64,000 nucleotides of DNA from Bifidobacterium scardovii JCM 12489 = DSM 13734 (lineage in GTDB: Bacteria; Actinomycetota; Actinomycetes; Actinomycetales; Bifidobacteriaceae), in the NCBI RefSeq assembly GCF_001042635.1, contig NZ_AP012331.1, forward strand, positions 248,001-312,000, given 5' to 3'. The notes beneath the pieces are model-generated. The model was not told the origin of the DNA, did no database searches, and saw only the letters and a program-made list of their open reading frames with translations. Positions 44,949 through 53,367 of this stretch are shown one piece after another. The stretch's first letter is position 1; each line of letters begins with the position of its first letter. A program made the translations under genes and the position numbers.

Positions 44949-45842
44949 ACACAAAGCGACTCCGTTGAGAAAGCGGTTATTTTAGGAGCGGTGTGGGCGA
45001 CGCGAGGTCTTCATCGGAACGGGCTGTGAATCGTGGAAGGATTCGTGGAACGGGTCATCGGGTTCACCGTTTCCTCCCGCTGATGAGGCAGGAATAAGGG
45101 GGCATTCGCGGGAGACGGTGAGGGGGGGGTTGGTTCAGGCGTTTCGACCGGGTATGACGGGGGATTGCGGTTGGATTGGGGGGTCGGGTTCCGTGTTCGG
45201 GTTTTCGACCGGTTTATGGGAATCACGGTTTTTCGGCGGTGGGGAAAGCGGGAAACCGGTCGGGAATCGTTTTTGTCGTGAGAAAAAACCGGTGAACCGG
45301 TGAGGAAAAATCGGTGAGCGGACTGCGGTTGGCCGGTGGGTTTCCGGTTGGCGTCTCGTCTTGCGGACGCGGCGGACAAGGGCGGGCGGAATACCCGAGA
45401 ACCTACCCAACCAAAACACCCAAAGCAGTTCGGAGCGAAACGCACGCCCTAGGCGGCACAAGGCATAAAAGGCCGCGCAGGAGGGCGAGGACAGAAAATA
45501 AGGGTAAGCGGCCTACCCAAGAAAAGCGCCATAGCCTACCCAAAATCTTGAGGGGAAACCGGCGCGAAACGGCATGCGGAACGCCGGAAAAGCGTGATCG
45601 ACAGGCCGGATGAAGCGTCGTCCACTTGAGGCGGTGGAATACTTCGGAACCAGTTTCAAGACGGTGGGAAAACGGAGGCGTGCTGAAGGTCGGCGGTGGA
45701 AACCCGTGGCGGGGAATACCCTTGGTGGGTTTGGCGTGGGGAAGCCGGTCGAGGATGGCGGTGCCGTTGGTGGGGACGGGAGAGTCCTCATCGGCAGGTG
45801 ACGGACGGCTTGCTGGGTGGCCTGCCCGCGGTGGAAGCGGCG

Positions 45843-46193
45843 GGTGAATACTTCCGATGTAAAAAGTGATTGTTCGGAACCAGTTAATGATTCTTCCTAT
45901 GTAAAGTTGAATACTTCCGAACTAAAATTCTCGGCATCGGCATCGGACGGGCGGTGGGGGAATACCCGCTGTCTGGTGGGGTCGGGCACGGAATCGAATC
46001 ATGTCGGACGGCAGGTTGATCGGCGGGAACATATACGACTGGAACGAATCGTTTCCGGTGGAATTATGGGAGTTTAGGTGGGAACAGCCTTGGGCTGGGT
46101 GAGGGAAACCGGTGGATACTTCCGATGTAAAAAGTGATTGTTCGGAACCAGTTAATGATTCTTCCTATGTAAAGTTGAATACTTCCGAACTAA
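45843..46193. repeat. 83-bp direct repeat pair carrying CTTCCGA iterons
   Basis: 45843-45925 and 46111-46193 match at 82 of 83 bases. Each copy has CTTCCGATGTAA, an inverted TTCGGAAC, CTTCCTATGTAA and CTTCCGAACTAA in the same order. Confidence 0.9.
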
Positions 46194-46837
46194 TTATTGG
46201 AGGCTCAATACAGGCCGCAGGCAGGGTTCGGGCGTCATGACGGGTCGGGGTGAATACCCAGCCTGCTGGATGGGATCGTATACAAGTCGCACGCTTCGAG
46301 GCTCGGCAATGGACTGGGCGGAAACAGGCTAACTGCACTTGTGCAATCGTCTTGCGTTGGGGCTTGTGGGTGGGGAGCGCCAATACTTCCGATCTAAAAA
46401 CAATACTTCCGATCCAGTCAGAACGCCATGAATACCCTAGGAGCCTCAGGCAGTGGAGGAAGAGGCCACGGCATCCGGTGGCGGGGTCATGGCTTGGACG
46501 GTACGGGGGAACGTCCCTTCACTGGGAAAGCCGTCCTCATGGGCTGGTGACAGTGGCTTTCGGCTGGAAGTGTGGGTGCTTGTTGCATGGCCTGTGGACG
46601 GGATGCGCCAATACTTCCGAACCAATGCGAACAGGCTGGCAGAGGGAGGGCCGAATACCCCGCTGGGTATGAGAAACCCCGCCAGCTATGCGGGACTGGC
46701 GGGGCAGTGTAATCAATTAATCAATACTAGGAGATGAAAGCTGTTGCGGGCGATTCAAGACCACAACGGCTTCCACCCACCAACAACCTTGTTGATGACG
46801 GGGACTGGCGGAACGGACGCCATCAGGGGAATAGAAA

Positions 46838-46886
46838 AGACCGCATCCCTCTCCCCGTGAGGGGAGTGGTGTCAGGGATGCGGTCT
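46838..46886 (-). terminator. Nested hairpin, probable terminator of the surface-protein gene
   Basis: Outer 13-bp arms (46838-46850 with 46874-46886) and an inner CTCCCC-GTGA-GGGGAG hairpin; TTTTC follows on the minus strand. It is about 130 bp past the stop at 47015. A further stem (GGAAGCC/GGCTTCC around 46932-46966) lies between. Confidence 0.7.
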
Positions 46887-47014
46887 GTAGCAACTACCAG
46901 GTTAGGAGAACCCCGATTGCAGAGGGAGTAAGGAAGCCCCTCCGACAATAAAGAAGAGGCTTCCCGACCAGCGCTGCGCGGGCAGACGTTCTGCGCCGCA
47001 GGGGTTCCACTAGG

Positions 47015-49246
47015 CTAGCCCTTCATGCCCAGTCTGCGGGCGATGATCGAGCCGATACCGCAGACAGCCGCCCAGATAGCCGCCAGCACCATATCGAACG
47101 TGTTGACGCCGGTGACGGGCAGATTGCCGATACGCTGCTTGACGGTGACGGTCTCCTCGGGAATACCCACATCGTGGGTGGCCAGAACGTTGTTGTCCTT
47201 GTCTTTGAGGGTGGCTTGCCAGTACACGTTCCCCGCTGTCGTGGTGGAGGTGCTGTTGCTGTTTACCTGAATACCCTTGGACTGGGAGGCGGCAGTTATT
47301 TGTTCTGCGGTGAGAGGAATCTTCTGCGGGAAACCGGACAGGGGCTTGGCCGTGGACTTATCGAACTTGCCGGACTGGGGCTGGTATGCGACAAACTCTA
47401 GGTAGCTGCCCTCCGGGATGGTGCCTGTGAGCGTAGCCGTGTCATGGAATACCCCGCCTTGGTAGACCGTGGAGGAAGATACCTTCGTGGTGAGGGTCGG
47501 CGGAATCTCCTTGACTTCCACTGTCTCGGCCTTGTCGTTGGGGGAAGTCCAGAGAATCTTCTTGTTGTCGGAGTTCACCCACCTAATCCTCGGCGTGCCG
47601 ATGTAGTCGTAGTCCATGAGCGCCACGAACACGTAATACCCGGCCTTGGATGCCTTGACGGTGGGATGTTCCCCGTTGACGGTGGCTATGCCATCCTTGC
47701 CGTAGACCTGAAAATCAAGGGAGCCGTCGAAGTTCTTCTTGTCCTTGATTAACGGGAGCAGGTCATACTCGTTGGATGCCACCTTCTTGTGGTGGTCGTC
47801 CTCCTGCATGACGGGGATGACGCCGTTCTCGATCACGACGCCGTTATACTTCTCATCGAATGGCTGATCGTACCACCACACGCTCACCTTGAACTTGGTG
47901 GCGTCGGCAAGCATGTCTGGGTTGCTTGGAATACCCTTGAACTGCCCGAAGTCGGTGGGCAGGCCCTTGATGTGGAGCGTGTCATGGATTTCGGAGCCAA
48001 TGGTGACCGTGGGCTTGGAGGCGTTGCTTGTGATGGTGACCGGGGTCTGCTCCTTGGGTAATTCGCTGGTTTGCTCGGGCAACCCGAACGGCTCGGCGAA
48101 ATCCCTTCTCAAAATCACCATGTGGTACGTCTTGCCGTCAACCTGATATGTGGGCTGGTCAGCCTGCGTTACCGTCCACACCCAGTTCACGTATGTTCCA
48201 TCGGCGGGCGACTGAATACCCGAGCTGACTGTATAGGACTTGCCGAATCCGGCGGTGAACAGGCTCACCGTGGCGATGGGTTCTCCTGCCACCTTCTTCA
48301 GACGGTTGATGTAATCGGCCACGGGCTCCTTGGCGTCAGGGGAAATCTGCTCCTTGAACGTGTCCTTAGTGCCCTTGAACAGGTAGCCCGTTACTTTTAT
48401 TGGCTGAGGGGTCTCGACGTAGGTGGTTTGCTGCTGCGTGCCGATACCCGGGTTGTCCGCGTCCGGCACGCACTTGCTTCCGTTGGAGTAGGTCGCGTTC
48501 ACGGACTGAAGGTCGTCGTCCGAATACCCGTAGCTTTTCCAGTCGTCCTGCTCCAACTTGATGGGGTTCCAGTCAATGCTGCCGGAGTTCTCGGGCTTGA
48601 ACGTCGTGATGGTGTCGGTGATCTCCTCGCCTTTCTTGAAGGACTTAGGGGCTGTGGACTTAATACCCACCTCGTAGGGCACTACGGCTGCGCCTCCTGG
48701 ATGGCAGCATGGGTCGCTTATTCGCTGGGAGGCCATTTTGGACATTATGAGCGAATCCGAACCGTCGGCCTTGCGCTCGTGGAGTTCGGCCTTGAAGAAT
48801 ACCCTGCCTTGCTTCATGTCTGCGGACAGATAGTATGTGGGTGTCTCCAATACCGGATGGCTCGTTGGGTCGTTCCCCCAGCTTTCCATCTGCTCCTTCG
48901 TGGGCTCCAGCCTTACCGGTGTGGTATCCGGTTCCTGCCATGAGTATGAGTGCGACAATGGCTGGGCTGTGTCAGGGTTGAAATCGTCCTCAATACCCTT
49001 GGTGGTGGAGGTGGTGGAAGCAGTATTGGGCTGCCAGTAGGCCGTAATCATGAAATACATGGTGTTTGACCAGCCGCTTAGCGTGATGTCCGCTTGGACT
49101 GACGGGCTTTCACAGATGAAGTCGGGCTTGATGTTCAGATCGTAATCGTAGCCCATGCCACCGGCGTTGGCTGTCGGGGTGAATACCCCGAGGGTGGCGA
49201 AAGCCAGTATGAGGGTCAATGCCGCTCGTATTCTCTTTATGAGCAT
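47015..49246 (-). CDS. LPXTG-anchored surface protein of the island
   Basis: 743 residues from ATG 49246 (GGAGAA 5-7 nt upstream). Signal peptide: MLIKRIRAALTLILAFATLG followed by an Ala-x-Ala site before GGMGYDYD. C-terminal sorting signal: LPVTG at 709-713, hydrophobic stretch, RRLGMKG tail, for sortase attachment. The ectodomain has repeated Ig-like modules that each begin with a phrase such as KGEEITDTITTF, IGSEIHDTLHIKG and QGGVFHDTATLTG. This pattern is common in pilin-like or adhesin surface proteins; a binding partner is unknown. It contains 12 AATACCC heptamers (as GGGTATT in the coding strand), using GGT-ATT codons that are otherwise rare here. It is a plausible fitness gene carried by the island. 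Confidence 0.88.
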   Translation of the reverse strand: MLIKRIRAALTLILAFATLGVFTPTANAGGMGYDYDLNIKPDFICESPSVQADITLSGWSNTMYFMITAYWQPNTASTTSTTKGIEDDFNPDTAQPLSHSYSWQEPDTTPVRLEPTKEQMESWGNDPTSHPVLETPTYYLSADMKQGRVFFKAELHERKADGSDSLIMSKMASQRISDPCCHPGGAAVVPYEVGIKSTAPKSFKKGEEITDTITTFKPENSGSIDWNPIKLEQDDWKSYGYSDDDLQSVNATYSNGSKCVPDADNPGIGTQQQTTYVETPQPIKVTGYLFKGTKDTFKEQISPDAKEPVADYINRLKKVAGEPIATVSLFTAGFGKSYTVSSGIQSPADGTYVNWVWTVTQADQPTYQVDGKTYHMVILRRDFAEPFGLPEQTSELPKEQTPVTITSNASKPTVTIGSEIHDTLHIKGLPTDFGQFKGIPSNPDMLADATKFKVSVWWYDQPFDEKYNGVVIENGVIPVMQEDDHHKKVASNEYDLLPLIKDKKNFDGSLDFQVYGKDGIATVNGEHPTVKASKAGYYVFVALMDYDYIGTPRIRWVNSDNKKILWTSPNDKAETVEVKEIPPTLTTKVSSSTVYQGGVFHDTATLTGTIPEGSYLEFVAYQPQSGKFDKSTAKPLSGFPQKIPLTAEQITAASQSKGIQVNSNSTSTTTAGNVYWQATLKDKDNNVLATHDVGIPEETVTVKQRIGNLPVTGVNTFDMVLAAIWAAVCGIGSIIARRLGMKG

Positions 49247-49916
49247 TAGTTCTCCTAAATAAATCAAGGTGAATACCCCGGATGGGGCTGATGGGAAACA
49301 CAGGAGTCAAGGACGCAGGCTGGAAAGATGGGAGAAAACTCGATTAGGCATTAGGGGATATTGGACGGGTTGCAGAAAACTTGTCGGGGTTAATCAAGGG
49401 GGCGTTGACGTCGATTAAAAGGGGTGAAGTGGGGGTGTGGTTGAATACCCTGAGGGGTTACAGGGTGTGGAGACGTGGGCAATAAAAAACCCGCCGGTGG
49501 GCGGGTTCTTAACTTGGTGGTTGTTCGTTGTGACACACAGCCGTGGGATTGAATACCCACGGAGGGTGAAGGCGGAAATTTGATTACGGAAATTGACAGA
49601 GTCCCATGGACACGTATCAAACCGTACTTGAAAAATCATTTATTATCACATAGCTTCGTTATTAACTTTGAGATGAAAAAAACCTAAAAATGACAAAAGT
49701 AGAAAATTTATTATTATGGCGCGAAGCGGATGGGCGCAGGAGCGGCACCGATGAGGGCGTTTGTGGAAGCCGTGCGTCTTATAGGCAAATCCAAAAAATT
49801 TACATACTCGTAACAATTGGAAACGGCTGAAACAAGATACAGGTTTCCCTTCCGGTAATACCCACGTTCGGTTCCATATAGAGGAGTCGTATGAAAGGGA
49901 ATCCGTGGGTCATCCG
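49247..49916. other. 670-bp gene-poor stretch with terminator and AT-rich DNA
   Basis: It contains a terminator for the minus strand (AACCCGCC/GGCGGGTT, 49483-49510, T-run on the minus strand). A very AT-rich block (about 49620-49720) unlike the rest of the window could be promoter DNA for the surface-protein gene. It also has several AATACCC copies. I see no convincing gene. Confidence 0.5.
49483..49510 (-). terminator. Terminator in the minus strand of the island
   Basis: 8-bp GC stem with GGTG loop followed on the minus strand by TTTTTTATT. It would end transcription of the small gene pair at 49917-50563. Confidence 0.85.
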
Positions 49917-50279
49917 TCAGTAGAACGGGTAGCTCACCAGCCCATACGTCTCCGGCTTGTCCTCGTCCGGCTGGGGTTCCCTCACCTTGTCCGACTCCTC
50001 GAGGAAGCGGGGGTAGCGAGTCACTATGCCACCCAGTTCCGGTACGTAGAACAGCACGGATGGGGTGGGCTGCATGGCGGTGAAGATGAAGAGCTCGGCG
50101 TCGTAGGAGTCGGATGACAGCCAGTAGTCCGGGCTCTTCCCGTGGATGATGTCGGTGATGTATGCGGGAACGTCCTCGTTCCCTTTGAGGGCGGAGAGGA
50201 TGTACCCTTGGGCGTACCTGTACTTCACGTCGCTGTCCCATGTCCTCATCGCCAGTTGCTTCTTGGTGAGCTGTGTCAT
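49917..50279 (-). CDS. Hypothetical island protein (120 residues)
   Basis: 120 residues, MTQLTKKQLAMRTWDSDVKY at the start, no signal peptide and no membrane segment. It is acidic and aromatic-rich (GYILSALKGNEDVPAYITDI, SPDYWLSSDSYDAELFIFTA). I do not recognise it. Its start overlaps the stop of the gene at 50276 by 4 bp, so the two are translated together. Codon use is mixed but coding-like, with no competing frame of better quality. Confidence 0.65.
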   Translation of the reverse strand: MTQLTKKQLAMRTWDSDVKYRYAQGYILSALKGNEDVPAYITDIIHGKSPDYWLSSDSYDAELFIFTAMQPTPSVLFYVPELGGIVTRYPRFLEESDKVREPQPDEDKPETYGLVSYPFY

Positions 50280-50563
50280 TTCGTGTCCTCCTGAATACCC
50301 TGAGGCTTAAGAAAGCTGCAATCATCGTTGATCGAGGCGTTATCCCCGCCGAAATAGTATCCGTACCATACGGTGATGCGACCCACTGCGGCGTCATACA
50401 GCGCATCCGTCGGGTCGGGCACCGCCCTCCCTCGAATGAAAGCCCTTCCATGCCTCCTGCGGGGTGCTGGCTTATGTCCATCATCTTCGGAGGATTCTCG
50501 GCTTGGCTGGTCTACCAGTTCGCGGAGACTCATGGCTCGGTTCCTGCTGGCCTGATTCAACAT
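50276..50563 (-). CDS. Hypothetical island protein (95 residues)
   Basis: 95 residues from ATG 50563, with a strong AAGGAGGAC ribosome-binding site 8 nt upstream. The first 45 residues are Arg/Ser-rich and basic (SLRELVDQPSRESSEDDGHK), the rest contains VPDPTDALYDAAVGRITVWY and GYYFGGDNASINDD. Family unknown. It is translationally coupled to the 49917 gene. Confidence 0.6.
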   Translation of the reverse strand: MLNQASRNRAMSLRELVDQPSRESSEDDGHKPAPRRRHGRAFIRGRAVPDPTDALYDAAVGRITVWYGYYFGGDNASINDDCSFLKPQGIQEDTK

Positions 50564-50879
50564 GACCTGTCCTCCTTACCGGTGGTGATATGGAAGAAGA
50601 AACAAGTCATCGAAACAACATGAGAAACTACGGCTTTCGTGAGGGGAATCATCCCTGACATGCCGTCGTATGAGCTTGTGGTTGAAGGAGAAAGCCGCTG
50701 CAATCCACGCCCTGACAGGCATGTATCCGGCAGGTTGTCGGTGAGGGGAAACGGCCGAATCGCGGTGGGTTGGAATACCCGTGGAGGGTGTTCCTGCTGC
50801 AACCATTCATGGCGCTGGAATAAAAAAGCAATCTCCCTTGAATCAAGGGAGATTGCTTGTGAAGAATACCCTAGGTGGG
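50564..50879. other. Gene-free stretch with terminator
   Basis: No frame here has coding character. A perfect 16-bp inverted repeat (50827-50859) is followed on the minus strand by TTTTTT, the terminator of the small gene at 50880. Confidence 0.6.
50827..50859 (-). terminator. Terminator of the small acidic-tail gene
   Basis: 16-bp arms (AAGCAATCTCCCTTGA and its complement) around a single base, with a run of T on the minus strand. Confidence 0.9.
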
Positions 50880-51017
50880 TCAGTCCTCGTCGTCCTCGTC
50901 ATCGTCATCGGAAGCGCCGAACGGCACCGGGCAGGCGAATCCGAACGGAGGCCTCGGCTGCTCGACGCTGTGCGACAGGTTCTTCCTGATGCGCTTGATT
51001 GTGGCGCTGTACAGCAT
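50880..51017 (-). CDS. 45-residue protein with acidic tail
   Basis: ATG at 51017 (GGAGA 6 nt upstream) to TGA at 50880. The product reads MLYSATIKRIRKNLSHSVEQ, then a Pro/Phe-rich middle (PRPPFGFACPVPFG) and ends in Asp/Glu only (ASDDDDEDDED). A basic head with a strongly acidic tail suggests a small DNA-mimic or protein-binding factor, but nothing is known. It has its own ribosome-binding site and terminator. Confidence 0.55.
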   Translation of the reverse strand: MLYSATIKRIRKNLSHSVEQPRPPFGFACPVPFGASDDDDEDDED

Positions 51018-51086
51018 AGCGGTCTCCGGGAGAGACGCATTACTTGCCAGTAGACAAAAGAAGGGATTTAAAGAAAGCGCACTTCA

Positions 51087-52307
51087 CTATTTAGTTGCCG
51101 TCACTGCATATTCGTAAAGCTGCTTGTTGCTGTTGCGTTTACGTATAGCTGTGGCCTTAACATCATGGTACCCGAGTGCTTTCATCATCTCCGCATACCA
51201 TGTATGCGCTGGCACCTCAATACCGGAGAATGTAGAATTGCCTACGATATAGCACAATTTTCCACCCTCTTTAACTGCTGGCGTAATAGCCTTGAAATGT
51301 GACCACATATCGTCAAAATACTTATATACATACGGAGATAGGATTTCTCCACTCTTTCCCTGAAGTATCTTTTCGCACACATCACTGAGTGTGGCATCAA
51401 TAGGCGATTCATGCGGAGAGACACGAGCACGTAGTTTGGTGCCAACCGAGCCCCATGTGCCGCCTATGGTTCTCCAATCCATCTCTCCGGCCTGTTCCCC
51501 AGAGGTAAGATAGCGCATCCAATACATGTAAGGACGAAGCTCGCGGATATACGACATGCGGTTTGCATACGGCGGTGACGTGATTACTAGATCAGCCGGC
51601 TCATATCCAGTAAATGGTAGCGTAGAATCACCATGCTCCACGGAGGCTTCCCCTACAGGGATATCGTTCATTGCCTTCGCTACGACATCCTTCACTTCAG
51701 TTGCATAGCTTCTGACGTTATGGAGAAAATCCTCTCGTGAATACCCAAAGAGGGTTTCTTGGTCTTTAAAAGACATGCTCTGGTGATTGAAGGCAGCTGC
51801 GCTAAGTCCTATAAGCAGACGGCAGAAAGCTACATCCAGAAGGGTTCTCACCTTGCCGCTTCGCTTATCTATCTCATGTCGAAGCGCGGCCAGAGCCTCC
51901 AATGAAGCCTGATCCCACCACCTAGTGATGTTGTGCATGGGAGGAACCCATAGGTCGTCCAGCCCCTCAAATTTAGAAGCCTCGGATATGACCGAATGTG
52001 CTGCTTCTATAGTGGCTTCGTCTTCTTCCTTGCTATAGGAATCCAGTTTGGCATTGCCCAACCATACGAGGAACGGGTTAATCTCCCGTGCATTGCAGGA
52101 CAACCCCAGTTCGGATGCAGCTAACGGAGTTGTGCCACTACCTGAGAAAGGCTCTATAACCTTGCTGCCTTCGGGCAACTTGGAAAGTTCCCCATAAACA
52201 AGGTTAATGCCATACGCGGGGGTAAGGCGGAGCCATCCGTGACGGCCCGCCTTAATGTTCGCCTTGTATGTGTAATCAGATCGCTGTCGTAAGGCAGTTT
52301 GCTTCAC
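51087..52307 (-). CDS. Type II DNA methyltransferase (SPPY motif, N4-cytosine or N6-adenine)
   Basis: 406 residues. SAM-binding motif I is FSGSGTT (about residues 54-60), motif IV is TSPPYANRMSY (about 240), with a target-recognition region around TWGSVGTKLRARVSPHES. SPPY is most common in N4-cytosine enzymes. The N-terminus is short and basic. It overlaps the upstream endonuclease gene by 4 bp (52304-52307). The pair protects the island's host against foreign DNA and may help keep the island in place. It is lower in GC than the core genome. Confidence 0.9.
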   Translation of the reverse strand: MKQTALRQRSDYTYKANIKAGRHGWLRLTPAYGINLVYGELSKLPEGSKVIEPFSGSGTTPLAASELGLSCNAREINPFLVWLGNAKLDSYSKEEDEATIEAAHSVISEASKFEGLDDLWVPPMHNITRWWDQASLEALAALRHEIDKRSGKVRTLLDVAFCRLLIGLSAAAFNHQSMSFKDQETLFGYSREDFLHNVRSYATEVKDVVAKAMNDIPVGEASVEHGDSTLPFTGYEPADLVITSPPYANRMSYIRELRPYMYWMRYLTSGEQAGEMDWRTIGGTWGSVGTKLRARVSPHESPIDATLSDVCEKILQGKSGEILSPYVYKYFDDMWSHFKAITPAVKEGGKLCYIVGNSTFSGIEVPAHTWYAEMMKALGYHDVKATAIRKRNSNKQLYEYAVTATK

Positions 52308-53164
52308 TGGGTCTCCAGAATAGATGTGAGAATGGCGTGGGTCTGATCACGGAACACCTGCGAGTTCCTCTCGAAGAACCCCGCTAGGTCGTAGCCGACC
52401 ACCTGTCTGAAGAAAGCATAGGTACTGGTTAGGGGGTTATCATCTTGTAGATTACCCGTCATTACGCAGATATTCGACCGTTCATAGCGGTTACGTATAG
52501 CGTTGGGTATCTGCATACTCATCACCATGACGAACATCTGATAGGCCGAATTAAGAGCATGAGAGCCATTAACTATATCACCCTTGGCACGCTTACTGTC
52601 TTGGCTCTTGTAGCCTTGGCGAATCTCGAATACCGCCCCTTGCAGATCAAACTGGGTACCCTGTGCCTCTTTCACGGAGTTCAGCCAATCGGCCAAGACC
52701 TCTCCTTTTTCAGTAGGTCCAACCATGCCTAGGTCAAGACGGCCATCCAGTGTCCTATGCGTCTGAGTACCGTTGTCCTCAGTAATGACATAACCCCAGT
52801 TCGCTTCTTCTTCCGTAAGGCAGTACTCGTCTATAAAGATTTGCCGCACTAGACGCTCCATGCCGTCACCAAGGTGCCTATAGATAGAAGTCTGGCCGCC
52901 GCCTGCCTTCGCAGCGAGGTACATTAACTCATTATCGAGTCCCATCCAGTGATACAAAGGGTCAGTCGAGTACAAGTCGATGAAGTCAGGAAGCGAGACG
53001 GCACTACCCGTCCCCATCTTAGGCTGATACTCCATCGCAGTACGAAGAGGGGCAAGCACTATCTCTCTATACTGTGCATCTCTAACGCCCCAAGACCTTA
53101 GTGCTTCCACTCCTTTGACCGTGTCGGCCTCGGTAAGGTGTGTTCTAAGTCCACCTGCGCACAT
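52304..53164 (-). CDS. Type II restriction endonuclease (PD-(D/E)XK type)
   Basis: 286 residues. The putative active site is LDGRLDLGMVG (Asp) followed by VFEIRQGYKSQDSKRAKGD, where Glu and Lys complete a PD-(D/E)xK-like core; similar RQGYKSxDSKR segments occur in type II enzymes. The remaining ~150 N-terminal residues are helical with a basic/aromatic content. Recognition sequence cannot be read. It precedes the methyltransferase in the same operon. The start ATG 53164 is preceded by GAAAGG. Confidence 0.8.
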   Translation of the reverse strand: MCAGGLRTHLTEADTVKGVEALRSWGVRDAQYREIVLAPLRTAMEYQPKMGTGSAVSLPDFIDLYSTDPLYHWMGLDNELMYLAAKAGGGQTSIYRHLGDGMERLVRQIFIDEYCLTEEEANWGYVITEDNGTQTHRTLDGRLDLGMVGPTEKGEVLADWLNSVKEAQGTQFDLQGAVFEIRQGYKSQDSKRAKGDIVNGSHALNSAYQMFVMVMSMQIPNAIRNRYERSNICVMTGNLQDDNPLTSTYAFFRQVVGYDLAGFFERNSQVFRDQTHAILTSILETQ

Positions 53165-53323
53165 ATCCCATGCCCTTTCGTTGGCTCATTCGATAACCCC
53201 AAGTGTACGTGCCACACATCACCGACTATTTGCTGAGCGCCGAAAACCCCTCTCCCGACTGGAGAACGAGGCACCGCGACACGCCCGAGAATACCCAGAG
53301 CGGGGGCGAAGTACGGAACGACG

Positions 53324-53339
53324 ACAAAATAATAACAAC
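53324..53339 (+). repeat. Right copy of the 16-bp subterminal repeat
   Basis: Identical to 42231-42246 and 29 bp inside the right attachment repeat. Confidence 0.55.
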
Positions 53340-53367
53340 AAACGGAAAAACGGAGAGAACAAAAAAG

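Larger units (their letters stand above)
44949..47014. other. Two-kilobase non-coding, repeat-rich region of the island
   Basis: No frame here has convincing coding character. It contains an 83-bp direct repeat (45843-45925 and 46111-46193, one mismatch) and at least eight copies of a CTTCCGA-type iteron, mostly AATACTTCCGANCTAA (near 45639, 45848, 45910, 46116, 46178, 46382, 46402, 46610), with inverted TTCGGAACCAG at about 45873 and 46141. Six AATACCC heptamers also fall here. It may be an origin of replication or transfer. Confidence 0.7.
42773..53296 (+). repeat. 31 dispersed AATACCC heptamers, all on the + strand of the island
   Basis: Starts: 42773, 43165, 43613, 44517, 44856, 45390, 45715, 45961, 46253, 46431, 46654, 47162, 47270, 47448, 47635, 47930, 48215, 48523, 48662, 48798, 48992, 49182, 49272, 49444, 49552, 49857, 50294, 50774, 50865, 51740, 53290. 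Most are preceded by G (GAATACCC). I found no reverse-complement copy within the island. In the surface-protein gene the copies fall in all three frames (Gly-Ile, Gly/Arg-Val-Phe, Gly-Tyr), so the signal is at DNA level. Confidence 0.93.

Noticed and set aside
46250..46737. Open frames of 94-140 codons in the island's repeat region
   Set aside because: Trp/Gly/Arg-rich, composed of the repeat sequences, and without ribosome-binding sites.
49714..50484. A 256-codon minus-strand frame overlapping the two small island genes
   Set aside because: Arg/Pro/His-rich in the overlapping part and lacking a ribosome-binding site; the last 70 codons look slightly more natural but have no start, so no gene is called.
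49860..53296. Reading GAATACCC as the recognition site of the island's own R-M system
   Set aside because: The R-M pair looks type II, whose sites are usually palindromic; GAATACCC is not, and an over-represented rather than avoided site would be unusual.
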